DNA of 64,000 nucleotides, taken from NCBI GenBank assembly GCA_963970005.1, contig CAXAMN010014114.1, positions 96,277 through 160,276 of the forward strand. Direction: 5' to 3'. The notes below the pieces were generated by a model. That model saw nothing but the letters and a program-made list of their open reading frames with translations, was not told where the DNA came from and made no database searches. Shown piece after piece: positions 30,064 through 42,900 of the stretch. The number at the start of each line of letters is the position of its first letter. Positions within the stretch are counted from its first letter, which is position 1. The stretch is from Durusdinium trenchii. Lineage: Eukaryota; Sar; Dinophyceae; Suessiales; Symbiodiniaceae. The translations under genes were made by a program, and so were the position numbers.

Positions 30064-32618
30064 GTTGTTCTCAACGGGGCGGGAAACTCCCCTTCCATTC
30101 ATCGGCCAAATCCGAGCCACCGATTTGTACGAAGGCGGGGACCCTTTTCGGTGGAACCGCGGTTCACCCGTGGGACTTCGGGCGAACAGGTTTCTGTGGT
30201 ACAGGTGGTCGGGTACTTCGAGGGTTTTCTTGTTCTGAAGATGTCTAGAGTCTACTTGAAACCGCACTTGCAAAAATTCCAAGGGCTAGATTTTCCTCAC
30301 CTGTTCATGCTTGTAGTGAGCCCCCCAACAAAATATAGTGCGAACTGTGCGAACCCCAAACTATGCGTTGGAGCAGCTGCGGCTTTAGCACGCTCCGTCT
30401 CACCAATAAACGCCCGCCTGGCCACCCGTCACCTCTTTTGTGATCTCTCTCCATTGATAGATACATATACAATCCGGAAAACTCGTGAAACGATACTGTC
30501 ATGGCTATCCCCGTCTGGATGACAGCCAGACACCCCAGCAGTGGTTGGTCTGGAACGACTTTGTCTGACAGCACCAGGTGATGTGGTTGGTCACTTCAGC
30601 CACTACATGGGGAGTCCAGTGAAAACTTCTGATTTCACCGAGGAATCTTTCGTCAGAGCGGATGAGTCATGCCTGTTCAAACCCCTTTTATTAGACCCAG
30701 AAAAAAATTAATATCGAGCCTCGAATCTGAATCCATCGGTCCTTTAGAAGCATCTCTTTCAGGGTTGCCCGATTCACCCGAACGGTGAGTTTCGCCCTTT
30801 TTGTGCCAATGGAGTCAAAACTGCCCCACCCAGTCTGAAGAAGGGTCGCTACTGTTGATGGAACCACCTGGCGCTTTTCCATCACGCCAAACAGTTGGCT
30901 CTCATACATCCAACTCATTGGACTTCTTCTTTCAACAGGGGTCAGCGACTTTGTCTCCTCTAAAGGCGTCCTTTTCAATTCATTTTGAGTTTGGCAGTGA
31001 TCTTTAGTGAAACAAATCACATTCCTTAGGGACTTTGCAAAGCACGCGATGTCGGTCTACAAACTAAGGTGGGCGTGTGTTACATGGGCACTTGGCTTCG
31101 TCTATTCTAATTTTTCTTGCACCTTTCTCTCACACTGAGGGGACTCAAAAAATGGCAATGGCATCTGGCATCCGTGGGTCAATTGGACCACAAACCCAGT
31201 TCTCTTTATTTAGCCCCGCAACACAGCTTCTTGGGGAATGCGTTCGCAGCTCCGCTTGGACCACTTGGGGCGTCTCGCACCTTGAGAACGCAGGTGAGGT
31301 TCTCTCATCTGGGCTTGAAAACTGCCTCTCATCTCTCGAGACGGTTTTTCGGCTTTTTGGCATGTTTGGTCTGCAACTCGAGAGTCTACATAATATGTTT
31401 ACATCCATGAGCTTTGCCTTATGAAGAAACTGAAATCTTTATGAGGACCGTCTGCAGAGGCATGTCCTGGACTTTGGAGGTCCATGGTTTCGACCCAACT
31501 CCAAGACTGATCTAGGAGTCCTATGAACCTATGGCCATCCTGGATATCAGTTGGAGTTCCTGTGATGTCCGCTGACCAAAAAGCATCTACCCCGAGTCAA
31601 CTCCCCCCAATCGGGACTCACCGGTCACCCCTACAAACGCGCACCTCCGCGAAAGCCGACACCGGCCATTGGCTGCCAGACGTTTGTCTCTTTTTTGATG
31701 ATTGGCCTGGGGAGGGACCGACTCTGCTTTCAACACGAACAGTCTCCCAAACAGAACTGCTGGCAGCTGGCAGTTGAAACCACGGAGAGCCATTGCAAAG
31801 GAATAAAAGTCTCACAAACAATGGAAACCCAAACAGGTGTTTCACAATTTCATGATTGTGACCAACCGGGTAGTACCCAATGCGCAGCCAGACCGCGAAA
31901 CACACAGATCAAACCAGCTACAGTAAAACCGTCAAATTGAAAAGTATATAAATTGAGTTCCCTTTGTTGAGATGGCCTCCAACCTACTAGACATGGAAAC
32001 TGAGTTCCCTTTGTTGAGTAGACATGAAAACAAAGCTACATGAACTCCTGACTGTGCATTCGGCATCAGTCCCCACACTACGGACATGGAGCAAATATGG
32101 CGATGATTGGCAACTCATCAATATAGTATGGAAACAAAGCCTCGATGTATCCGCAAACGGTTGTAAGACATATCGTAGTGTTTTCAGTGGGGGGAAAAAA
32201 AGAGGTTCCTCACAACGGTTGGCTTTCGCCAGCTCTGGTCTTCTGTTGGCCCCACTGAACCGGAAAGAACATCAAAACACTCACTCGCTCGGCCCCCCTC
32301 GGCGGTTTCTGAGACTTTCGGGAGAGACTTTGGTTGCAGAAAATCCCCTCGGCCGCTCTGCTGGCAACTTTGTGCCGCAAGTGGAGCTGAGGAGCTCACT
32401 CAGCTCGCTCAGAGGTGTTCGGTGCTCCCGTCAAGGAAAGGAGTACTGCGCCTTCTCTTCTTGAATGGCCTTGGTGTTCTGGTTGGGAAGAAAGACGCAA
32501 ACAAGACGACGGCAAACGACGTCAATTTGGAACCTCTGCCACTAAATCCGTAGATGTTTGTTTGCACCCCAAAAAGGGTTGAAGAAATATCCATGAACCC
32601 CAACTAGTAATTTGCGCG

Positions 32619-32641
32619 CTCTCTCTCTCTCTCTCTCTCGC
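32619..32641. repeat. (CT)n microsatellite
   Basis: CT repeats in a single run. Simple sequence only. Confidence 0.85.
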
Positions 32642-33626
32642 TCTGGGCATGTCTGTAACAATCCCGGCCACGACCCGAACCAAGCTGACCCTTTAACCAT
32701 CTTCAATTGCATATTGTGGATAGTCGGTGTTCGAGTTGCTTGGATGGTCCTTTTTCATAACCCAACAAATCTGCAGTCTGGTGTCGACCCTTGTTGGTAT
32801 GAGTACTTGCAAGATTCTTGGACAAGTTGGCTTGGCTTGGTTTGACTTGGTGAAAACTGAAGAGGGTTCGAGGTTCAGTAGCCCCCCTGCAAAAATGAAG
32901 AACTCATCGAGCACATCTATTCTTTGTTTGCTTGCTGCCTTGTTTGCTTCGGTTCGTGTTGCTAGCTTCTTTGCTTCCTTGCATGGGCTTCGCAGTTACC
33001 TAGCTTGCTTGCTTTCTCTCTTCTCTGCTTCTTTGTGCCTGCGGGGCCAAAGAAAAGAGATCCAGAAAAAAAAGAATAAAGAACAGAACCAAAAGCGAAA
33101 GCACATGCAAACAACAATGGAAAGGAAAAGAAATGCAGAAATAGCCCACGAAGTAGCAAGATGCAAATGAAAAAGGAACCGTCAAAAACAGAACCAAACA
33201 ACCAAAAAAAGTGACAGGAAAAAAGCAAGAGGCTCAAATTAAATGGAAAAGCAACAAGGAATAAACAATAAGCAAAAATGCTAGGAAGCTGAAAAGCAAC
33301 AGGAGCGATCAGCGAGCAAAAGACACACCTAAACAAAAACTAGAAAAGTTACATAAGTGGGCAGCAGAAAAGTAGTCAAAATCACAATAGAAATGCAAAA
33401 CAAACACAAAGTCGGAGTTATCGCACCTCCATCTATGCAGACAATGAAGACAACGACAACGACAACAAGAAAAAGGATAAATACTGTGGCCCTGTCCAGA
33501 AATTTTGGTACTAGATACACACATGGCCCGGCGGTGGTGGTACTGCGTCGTGTTTTGGTGGGTAGTGGTCCTCTCTATTTTTGGGTGGTGGTGGGGGGGT
33601 CGGCGGTGAAGGTGGTGGTAGCCCCT

Positions 33627-33716
33627 AGTAGCTTCTTGTTCCTAGTAGTAAGGCCAGGAGCCCCTAGTAGTGTCCTTGCTCCTAGTCGCGATGCCAGGAG
33701 CCCCTAGTAGCTTCTT
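33627..33716. repeat. CTAGTAG-type repeat, about two units
   Basis: Units of the AGGAGCCCCTAGTAGC type with the paired half TCCTAGTAGTAAGGCC. One unit carries TAGTCGCGATGCC in place of TAGTAGTAAGGCC. Confidence 0.82.
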
Positions 33717-35070
33717 CTTGGGAAGTTGCTTCCAACAGAAGTAGCAAACACTGTGCTGTTTTGTTCACGGGTCTACCAACAACCACAGACAACGATCCTT
33801 GTGTCTTGTTCTGAAGGGCAGTGTCTGTGGACAACCACCAACAGAAAACGAAACACCGGACAGTGGCGTGGACACCATGCAAATTGCACACTACAGTGAC
33901 GCCACGCACAACTTGATGACGAAGGGTCCATCTTCTGTTCTGCCTCCTCAATCTTTTCATCGTAGATGGCCCGTTCACCTTGCACCAATCGAGGGCTGGT
34001 GGACGGCTCGCCAAAAAGAAGTCTGCATTGAATAGGGATCGGTTCTGATACGGTGTTGGTTGGTTAGACTGAGTGTCGATTTCCACGGGCCACTTTTTTA
34101 CGGGAGGGTGGACCTTGATGGATATGGTCCTGGTGAGGAAGACACTCAAAAGAGAGGCACTCCTAGACATGGGACCAGATCACGTGACTGCAGAGATCTG
34201 CAGAATCTGGCCTTTCGGGGCATCTGCTTGCTCCTTGAGAAGCCACTCGTGATGATTCTTGAGCCTTGGATCGCAGGGTTTGGAGGAAAAACTCCTCTCC
34301 CTTCCCGCCAGGACAGGGGTCCCAAAACTTGCATTCCAGGTCATTCCAGAACCACCTCATATTGCCCTAGTGGGTGGGTGCGAAGTGGATGAAATACCAG
34401 TGGTCAGTCGTCCAAATCCTTCCAATTTCAGTCACACCTCAACAGCGGATGTCCTCAAAGGTTCTGGTTTTGCTTGCGGCTCACCATACAGAGCCACCCA
34501 TTGGACACCTCTTGGAAGGTCACTTTTCGGGTACTTATATGGTGCTTATATAGTATGACAACACAAGCGTAAAAACGCTCCTAGCTAGAATGACAACAAC
34601 GCACCGCTACAGGTTTTGCTCGGAACTTTACCTGCTTGAGTTACGTGAGGATGATTTTGGGCTCCATCATTGACACCACCTGTTAGCCGCGAGCATCTGG
34701 ACACTGAGTAGACCAAACACTTGCACCACCAGTGACCACTCAGCTACGATTGGTTTTGAGAGTCGGCACCAAGAAGTGACGAAGTCGGCAAATCCCCTTT
34801 TTGTTCCGTCAAAAAGAATGCCGTGCTTCTTCCGCAGGCGCCACTAAAAAGGGCAGGGCTCAAGCCCCCCGCGGATTGCTTCGACGCCCAAGCAACACAG
34901 TCTGGCAGGACTTGATATCATCCATGCGCATCGAACCAAATATAGAGGCCAACCAAGCGAACATGCCAGTGGGACCGACCCAAACCTTTCCAAACCTCGG
35001 TTTGTCAACGCGACTGCACTCTGGCGGCAAAAGGAGGGTCATTGTGGTCCAGTCCTGGCTGCAAGGCCAC

Positions 35071-35131
35071 GAGCCCCTAGTAGCTTCTTGCTCCTAGTAG
35101 TAAGGCCAGGAGCCCCTAGTAGCGTCCTTCT
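35071..35131. repeat. CTAGTAG-type repeat
   Basis: About one and a half units of the 40-bp repeat (CGAGCCCCTAGTAGCTTCTT, then AGGAGCCCCTAGTAGCGTCC). Confidence 0.82.
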
Positions 35132-36443
35132 TGGATGTCAGATGTTCCTTCAAAATCCCAGGTGTTCCGGCAATCGGATAATCCAAGGGCAAGAGTCGAG
35201 CAAATGGCCGATTTTCCGGTGTTTTTGTTGACCCTTGTCGTGCAGGCACACTGCTGAATCAAGCCTTCAGTCGACCAAAAAGTCCAAATCCTGTTGCGCA
35301 TGTCGTTTTTGTGTGAAGATGAGCATTGGCCGAGTTTCTGCTCAATTATGTAGAAATGACTCCCTCAACCCTTGCTTCTAAGGAGAGGAAAGAGACATTT
35401 GAGTGTATTGTGATGAGGATTCAGATGTGGGTTGATCAACCCGTGTCCACTGACCATCTCGAAACCATCTCTCGGATCCGTGTGGCTGTCCCGATTCTGC
35501 GATTGGGTCGGTGACAGCGGCTGTGACCGGATGTGACAGCGGCCGTTGGGCCAAACCGGTTGCGCCCGACTCCTCGCCAGGACCTGAAGTCATTCTAGAC
35601 AACTTCAGACGTGGGGTATATGGCAGGCACCTGTGACCAACATCCCTACGCCCTGGAAGCTTCTGGTATGTCTGCAAGAAACATTACCATCATTACCCCC
35701 TTGGCGGATGTTCAATCCCCCACAGGACCACGACTTCAGGTCGCCAGTGGTGCCAAGCTATAGACCTGGAGTCCCTGGCTCGGCGCCACCCTCCATGACC
35801 CCTCCAAAACGGGTGCGCCAAGGCGACCATGTCATGAAATGGAACACCTTCTTGTCACTCCACCGAAAAGGACCTCTTCACCCCTCGTCCCCTGTCCCCC
35901 TTCAGTCCGGTGGGATCGCCGACGTCTCTCTCCGAATGCGCCGTGGCACTGGCTTTCGGAGGCCGAGTGCGCCGTGCTCATCGGACGCCACCCGTTGATG
36001 GACGCTTGGTCGTTGCCTTCGGCCGACGGCACGGGGGCTGCGCGGGCGGAAGCCGCCCCCGCGGTGCCCGCCAGGTCGTGGTGTCTACGAGGTCAGTGTC
36101 GCCATCATGTGCATTGATCTCGTGCATCAAATAGTGCAACCAAATTCAACCAACATGGCCTGTCACCATCCAAATGGCACCAGCATGGACGTCCTTCCCC
36201 GAAAGCCCATGGCCCACGGATTGAAATTACACCTAGCCAAAGGTCGACTCTTGGAATCCACACTAACCGTTCACGAAATCCCACGAAACAACTGCTCTCC
36301 GAACCTCTGGCTTCGCTGGCTTCGCAGGACATGTTCGAGGGGTAGTTAGATTACCGGACACTTTCCCACATCCGGGGAACCAATCTGGTACAGATACTGT
36401 CTGTACTCATGGCTTATTTTGAGTTGTTGTATATATATATATA

Positions 36444-36713
36444 TCTGAAAGCTAGTGAGCGCAGCGACGCAGCCTTTTCTTCAAATGCGAACACGAAAAA
36501 GGTATATGTCGTGAAACATGTCTTCCTATGGCCTTGCGAACCATGTTGTGTGTTGCTCGAACATGTTCTGCTTTGCGTTGTCTGTCATGCTTCGTCCTTT
36601 GGCGGGCCGGATGCACGCTGGGCCTCTGGGGCCTTCGGTCTTCGGGCCGGCTGAGCGGCCATGGAAACAAGTGCACAGCCAACCATCAAGCTTGGATTCT
36701 CTTGACTTTCACA
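36444..36713 (-). repeat. 3' LTR of the copia element
   Basis: In the minus sense it begins TGTGAAAGTC and ends CTAGCTTTCAGA, or at TTTCA if counted as TG...CA (268 bp from 36446). It is identical to the other LTR at all positions I compared. The pol stop codon lies one base inside the element next to it. Confidence 0.93.
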
Positions 36714-36732
36714 TTCATTGTTTTTCTTTTGG
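36714..36732 (-). other. Candidate polypurine tract
   Basis: In the minus sense AAAAGAAAAACAATGAA lies directly before the 3' LTR. It is purine-rich and in the right place to prime plus-strand synthesis, though interrupted by C and T. Confidence 0.4.
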
Positions 36733-39700
36733 CTGTGGTTCATCTTCACTTGTATCGGCCTCTCCAGGTCGAATAGCTTCGGCCTTTGCGGTCCTTTTCT
36801 GTTTCAAATCAGCTTCTTTGTTGGTTTCTTTGAAACTTCTTCTCTTTTCACTTCTGCTCTGGCGCTCTTGGCGTCTCTTTTCTTTCAAGTTTTGGTTGGC
36901 CTCTGTCTGCGTCAGCGACATTTGTCCTGTCCTCAAAAACTCTCGAAGGGTGTCCTTCTCGGCATTGTGCTTGGTCAAAACATTTGCTATGTTCTGCATT
37001 CCATCGATCCATCTGACCTCTGCTTTGGGCTTTCTCACGGTCTCCCTTAGGAGTGCACCTTCTATTGCCATCCTCTTGTCAGTGCTGGTGCTTGTGGCGT
37101 CCTTATGCAGATAGTCGTAAACCGACTTTGCATCGGTCACATAGACCCTTTTCCTTCTTTCTATCACACTTTGCCAATTCCGGAGATCAACATCTCCGGT
37201 CAGAGCCTCCTCCAAAACAACTGTTACCCAATCTCCAGCTTCAACCGCTTCTGCTAGGTGACTGGCTTCAGCTGCTAACGTGCTGCGACACACTCTTTTG
37301 GTTTGGCTGCTCTGAAAACAAATCATGTTGCATCTTGCAGGTTGTCCCTGAAGTATCTCCTTGTTGGCAAGGAGAATGAAGTAGCCTCCCACCGAGCGGT
37401 AGCGAAGAAGGTCGTTGTGCTCAGGGCTGCCATTTGCAAAACCAGAATCGGCTAAATGCACAACCACGGCTTCACTCAAGTTCACATCGCTCCAGTATCG
37501 AAGTCTAAAGTTGGCGCCTCGTCGAGCTTGTCCAACATATTGCTTCAAGCGAACAAGGTCAGCTATGCAAGCTTCTGTCTTGCATCTTTGAATCACGCCG
37601 TTCTCGAAGGCCAGGTCGCACCTCAACTGCCGGGTGATCCACCCGAGCTCGCCAGCTGAACTCTGTAGGAGGTCGAGTTCTTCTTTTGTCAGCTCTGAAT
37701 CAAGCTGCTGCCGACGGTGCTTCTCGATGCGGACCGGCTTCATGCTCAAAGCGTAGTTCTTCATGCTGACATCAACATGTCCTTCTGGAGTCTGGTGAAT
37801 CTCCCTGCCACGGAAGATGAAGTCTCTGTAGTGGTTGGTAGCAAATTCAAGTGCTTGTGAGGACTTTGAGAAAGCTGTCTCCAACATATAAGGCTGTATG
37901 CCTCCCTCAAGATCATCTACGTGACTGACCAGGATTCCACGAAGCTTGTTGCCTTGCCTCAAATAAAACAAAGCGGGCTCCAAACGACTTTCCTGCCAGC
38001 CATCTGAAATGAGGTACTCCCTCAAAGCAAGCCAAAACATTCGTGCAGCTTCTGCAAAACCGTAAATGGCTTTTCGAGCTCTCAGGAGTTGGCCTTCTTG
38101 AAGGCCGGGCAAGCCTCCACGAGGTTGGGACAAATAAACCTCTCTTCCCAAACTGCGTCCAGAAAAATAGGCGTTCTTGATGTCTTTGGCAAACAAGGTC
38201 AGGCCGAGGTAGGCACAAATTGCCAAAACAATCGACTCTGCAATTGCTGAAGCTGTTGGTGCATCCCGCCTGAAATGTCCAAGGGACCGGTCTTTGAACC
38301 CTTGTACAACAAGTCTGCTCTTTGCCAAAAACTCTTTGTTTTGCAAACCATCATTCTTGTTTGCGCGAACCCATCTTGTAGAAATGATGAGCTCTGGGCT
38401 GTTTTGCTGAATCTTGCGACTCTCGTCTGGGCTCAAAACATCGCAGGCTTCTTTGGATTTCCAAGCATCCCACTCTCGTTGATCTGAGCCTCCTTCTTTG
38501 GTGAACTCTCGACGAAGCTCCGGCTTCAACTCATGAAGTTTCACTTCTTTTCTTCCTTTCTTCTTGGTGTCTGGGGCACTCAGAGCTGTGCCTTGCATGG
38601 CGTGCTCCTGCATGGACTTGTAGCGCTCGTAGAAGTCGTTGCGCCGCATGCCAAAAATGAAAGTGTCCAAACTAACACCAAGGCCTTCATAGGCCAGCTG
38701 CCTGTCCATGTAGTAGGCATATGCCGTCTCCTCAAGAAAACCTTCTTGTTCGGTGGCCATGAAAGCAAAAGGAATTTTGTCTGCTGCATCGACGAAATTG
38801 GCGGTCTCAGGACTATCCTCAGACACTCTCAAGCGTTTAGCTTCTCTTTCATTCGCCTCTGCAGCTGGGTCCTCCACGACTGGTGTCAACTGTCGGGTCG
38901 GTCGACTCTGGTGGTAGTCGTGAAGTTCCTCATCAAAAACATCTTCTTCTATAGGTGTTGCCTCTGCTTGTCTCTGCTGTTCACGAAGTCGTTCAGCTTC
39001 TTCGAAATCGGATTGTCGTCTTTCACGAGCTTCCCTTCTCTCACGAGCTCGTTTGTCGAAGAACTCGCTGCTCTTCAACATTCTTCTCTGATCTCTGTCA
39101 GATTCCAGCTTCATCCGGGCCATGGATGTAGAGCTTGCACTGAGGTCTTCCGAAGAAACATTATCCACTGGCGCAGGTGCTGCTTGCTCCTCACTGGAAG
39201 GTTCTTCAACTCTTTGTGGCGGCTGCTCAAGACCTTCAATCGGAATGCCCATATCGTCATCCTCCTGCTGACTTCCTGGCACATCTGCTATTGCGCCTTC
39301 GGTGAGTGCAGGTGGTAATGGAGTTTTCCGAAGGTCAATGAACCCTGTTCCACCAGCTGCTGGCATTGCGTCAATCAACTCACGTTCCTGATCAACGATT
39401 GCCCATTGTCGAACCTCTTGGTCAAAAGCTCGGGCTAAGTGTTCAGGACTCACGGCCAACAACAAGCCTCTGTGTGAAATCCAAATTGTATGACTGCCCT
39501 CTGAACCAATGACACGAGCCACACCTCTCCAATTGCTAGGACCAGGATCTTTGTTTGCACCATCATAGTAAAAACAGTACATGCCTGGAAGCCAGGGTCC
39601 GCGGTGCGGTCGAACCTGTCGAAGTTCGGCTCTCCTCAGGGCTTCTGAGTTTGCAGCTGCTGTACAAGCTTGCCTCGCGGCCATGCGAAGTTGATGCTTG

Positions 39701-39906
39701 CGATGGAACTTGGTGCCAGGAGTGCTTGCTAAAGCAAGAGAACCAATCCTGTTGACCTCATCATCATCGACGAGCGAAGCGGGAAGTCTGATGTCCTTCC
39801 CCAGCACCCATTGGTTTGGGCTGAAACCTCCTTTTCTGCAAAGACTGTTCTTAGCGGCATTGGTTGCTGAAGTTGTTGCTAAAACCTCATCCTTTCCAGC
39901 AACTTG
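36715..39906 (-). CDS. pol: Copia pol part 2: integrase C-terminus, reverse transcriptase, RNase H
   Basis: It is the same frame as the integrase part, directly after the TAA, starting QVAGKDEVLATTSATN; there is no good start of its own. The integrase tail (GGFSPNQWVLGKD) leads to a long charged region, then a copia-type RT (RVT_2): ISTRWVRANKNDG, LVVQGFKDRSLG, FAKDIKNAYFSG with the motif A Asp (about 38170) and VSHVDDLEGG as the catalytic box (about 37905-37930; HVDD in place of YVDD). RNase H follows: VVHLADSGFANG, CRSTLAAEASHLAEAVEAGD, VYVTDAKSVYDYL and WIDGMQNIANVLTK. It ends one base before the 3' LTR. Confidence 0.9.
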   Translation of the reverse strand, partial: QVAGKDEVLATTSATNAAKNSLCRKGGFSPNQWVLGKDIRLPASLVDDDEVNRIGSLALASTPGTKFHRKHQLRMAARQACTAAANSEALRRAELRQVRPHRGPWLPGMYCFYYDGANKDPGPSNWRGVARVIGSEGSHTIWISHRGLLLAVSPEHLARAFDQEVRQWAIVDQERELIDAMPAAGGTGFIDLRKTPLPPALTEGAIADVPGSQQEDDDMGIPIEGLEQPPQRVEEPSSEEQAAPAPVDNVSSEDLSASSTSMARMKLESDRDQRRMLKSSEFFDKRARERREARERRQSDFEEAERLREQQRQAEATPIEEDVFDEELHDYHQSRPTRQLTPVVEDPAAEANEREAKRLRVSEDSPETANFVDAADKIPFAFMATEQEGFLEETAYAYYMDRQLAYEGLGVSLDTFIFGMRRNDFYERYKSMQEHAMQGTALSAPDTKKKGRKEVKLHELKPELRREFTKEGGSDQREWDAWKSKEACDVLSPDESRKIQQNSPELIISTRWVRANKNDGLQNKEFLAKSRLVVQGFKDRSLGHFRRDAPTASAIAESIVLAICAYLGLTLFAKDIKNAYFSGRSLGREVYLSQPRGGLPGLQEGQLLRARKAIYGFAEAARMFWLALREYLISDGWQESRLEPALFYLRQGNKLRGILVSHVDDLEGGIQPYMLETAFSKSSQALEFATNHYRDFIFRGREIHQTPEGHVDVSMKNYALSMKPVRIEKHRRQQLDSELTKEELDLLQSSAGELGWITRQLRCDLAFENGVIQRCKTEACIADLVRLKQYVGQARRGANFRLRYWSDVNLSEAVVVHLADSGFANGSPEHNDLLRYRSVGGYFILLANKEILQGQPARCNMICFQSSQTKRVCRSTLAAEASHLAEAVEAGDWVTVVLEEALTGDVDLRNWQSVIERRKRVYVTDAKSVYDYLHKDATSTSTDKRMAIEGALLRETVRKPKAEVRWIDGMQNIANVLTKHNAEKDTLREFLRTGQMSLTQTEANQNLKEKRRQERQSRSEKRRSFKETNKEADLKQKRTAKAEAIRPGEADTSEDEPQPKEKQ

Positions 39907-42900
39907 TTAACTCCAGGCTGTGCGTCTGAAAGTTTCTTTCCACAGACCACCATGCCGCTCAATCATCCCTATCTGCCAAGGTGATGCTTTTGCTGCTGTA
40001 TCAAATCTGCACCCATGGTCGGCCATGTCCTCAGCGAAGCTAGACAAAAAGTATTTTGCTCTGTCGGCTATCACTCCAACTTCCGGAAAACCTGCCCAAG
40101 ACGTCCAGCCTTGGTGGAAAGCTGCAAGAACTGCCTTCCCTGTAGGATTCATGTTGGTATCGCCGAGGAGGATGCAAACCTGAAAACTTGTACCTTGACA
40201 GAGGATGTTGAGCCATTGCCAACTCTGACCAGTGCTATCCTTTTCAGAAATAATGTCAACTCCAACGTGTGTGTTGAACTCATCTGCAACAGGTAGCTTG
40301 CTAGGTCGTGGGAGCTTTGGCACCTTTAGGCGTGGACAATCTGCACATCGAAACAACCTGCACGCTTTCAGAGCCATTGCTGATGCACGTGAAATGCGCA
40401 ATGCCTTCATCATAGCTTGGGGACTTGCGTGGCCCAAATTGATGTGAACACGTCTCAATGCTAGCTTCAGTTCTCGCGGCAAAACTTGCCACTTCCGTTC
40501 TCGCTCCAGCTCTTGTTGCAAAAACTTGTCACCTCTCTGATCATCAGCTTCACCTGCAGGCTTGCCATACAAAACCATGTAGAAAACACGGTGTGTACCA
40601 ACAAGTGGACGCTGTTGTGACGAGGGTGCCATCTGTGCCCAATCCTCCCAGTCTGTGCTCAGACCTTGCTTGCCGTCTTCTCCACCTGCCAACAAAAGGT
40701 ATGAGCGACGCACTGGAACATCTGCTGGGCCTGCATGTGGTTGAGGTTTCTTCATCCTCTTGGCACGGTGTGAACAGAGAGCTAAAACAACATCTGCGTT
40801 TGCTGACTCATGGGATTGCCACTCTGTAAAAAGATCACTGTTGGGATCCAAAAGTGTCCAATCGCCAGCTCCCTGCTCCAGTATGTGCTCTGAAGTTCTT
40901 TCCAAAAGATCAACCACATCCGGACTCTCAATCTCAGTCCAGAAGCCACGTTGCAGCTGTCGTGTACGTGCCCTTCTCCTCTGCAGAATACCTGGTGTAC
41001 CCGGTGCAGGTGTCGCCGGTGCCGGCGTCAAAGGAGAAAAATCAACAAGCTCCGGTTGTGAAGGTTGGTTCATTGCAACAGGCTGAAAACGCTCTTGAAG
41101 CTCCTCTGGCTGGAAACGAAACTCTGTGTGGCCCACCCATGTACGATACATAGATCTCACACCACCTGTTGCCCATTCATCATCATAAATCTCATTGTCA
41201 ACAACTTCACTGTTGTGGTTCAAATACTTGGCAACAGTTCGTCTTCCGGGCAAGATCCGGTGAATCGGAATGGGTGGCTCTGTCAAAGCTGCCGGCATGA
41301 AAAGTCTCAACCTTGGAACAAAATGCTCTCGGATGAGACGATCTGGTTGAATGACCGTCCACTTGTCATGCTGCGCATCTTCCCTGGTGACCTCCTCCCG
41401 ATCTGCCTCCTCCATATCAACATCCACCTCATCACGAGCTGGAAAGGCAAGTTCAAAGGAGACAAAGCTGTGTGAACCTGCTTTGTAGGACATGGCGAGG
41501 CTGTACTCAAACTTCATGCTCATGAGAATGCCGGAACAAATCGCCCGGCTAAGGCCTTCAGGGTATGCTGCTGCTTGAAGAGCTCTGGAACCAAATTGGT
41601 TGCTCCCCAAAACTTGCTGGTGTGAACCCCAACGACATGTGCACTTGCGACCCAGTTGATTGAGAACAAACTGGTTGTTGCTGAGCCATCCCGTTGGTTT
41701 CTTGATGGGCCTCGAACTTTCCAGATCAACTTTGCCGTATCTGCATTGATCGCCTGTGGTGTAAACAGCATCTGTAAGAACAAACAATTTTGCAATGATC
41801 TTCTCAAATACCCACGCCATAGACCCGGCTGGGTTCTCTAGCAAAAAGAAACGTCCTCTGCGGTGCTGAAAAACACAAATGCGTACGACCAAAAGCAATG
41901 TTGCTCGACCCAATGTTCTCCTCAATTTTCCCCAGTCAACACTTTGGCTGAGGTTGCACAACAAGCTCCAGAAAGTACATGGGAAGGCGATGAGAACCAT
42001 GTAGGGATCATGTTCTTCCAAAACTTTCCACAACAGCCGTTGGCCTCCAGGGGAAATGATGTCATAGCCATCCATGAGATCCAGCGGTTGGCTGTTCGTC
42101 CATCCGTGAACATGGGATGCTACTCTTGTGACTCCAAAATTCCCTCCAAAAGGTTCGAAGAGCACTGTGGTGGAAAAAGATTTGGTCGCCCATTGCTCTG
42201 CAAGACTGTACTGTCTTTTCAAAGCTGCCCAGGTGCGAGAATCAACTGCTTGTGCTTTCTGAGCTTTTGCCTGCAACTCCTTCGCTCTTCTCTCAGACAG
42301 CTGGCCTCTTGCATCATTGTTCAAGACGCCACGCGCTCCAAGAGTTGGTTGCTGCTTGTCCTTGCTGCGGGAGAACATGGAGACCTCAACATCGGCCATC
42401 TCGCTCAACAAAGGAAACTCTGCTTCCTCACTGTAGTAAACCATAAGGTCACGTTTGTCAGACATCACAGAAGGGGCTGCTTCCATCGAAAGCTCGGGAA
42501 TTGTTGAACCTTCTTTGTACGCCACTTCAACTGCGAGGTGCTTTGTCTTTGTGACAAACATGGGAAGTTCAATGTTGAGCGACTGAACAAGAACTTTGCG
42601 TTGCTTCATCTGGAGGGTCATGTCCAATGCTGTCATGGCAGGAATGGAAAGCAACAGCGGTGTAGAACCTTCTGGAAGTTCAGCACTGTATACCTGTCCT
42701 CTACGACCTCCAAGAAAAATGGGAATCTCCCAAACAGCAACTCTGTCCTCGGTAGATGCTCCGTTGGCGAAGTGGAACACCTTGGTTTGATCTGTCTTCT
42801 GGCAGCTGAGGCCTGCAGGAAGTGTTCGCTCATAGGCTTGTCTCCACCTCCGGCTGTGCATGCAGGCCGTGCATGCGGAATCCAGCAAACAAAGTCGTGA

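Larger units (their letters stand above)
29921..36443. other. Gene-poor region between the two retroelements
   Basis: No complete gene is recognised. One exon-like DEAD-box fragment is noted at 30038-30063. The region holds a CT microsatellite (32619-32641), an A-rich, G/A-biased stretch at about 33050-33480, two CTAGTAG repeat clusters, and a TA tract at 36430-36444 where the copia element inserted. Confidence 0.5.
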
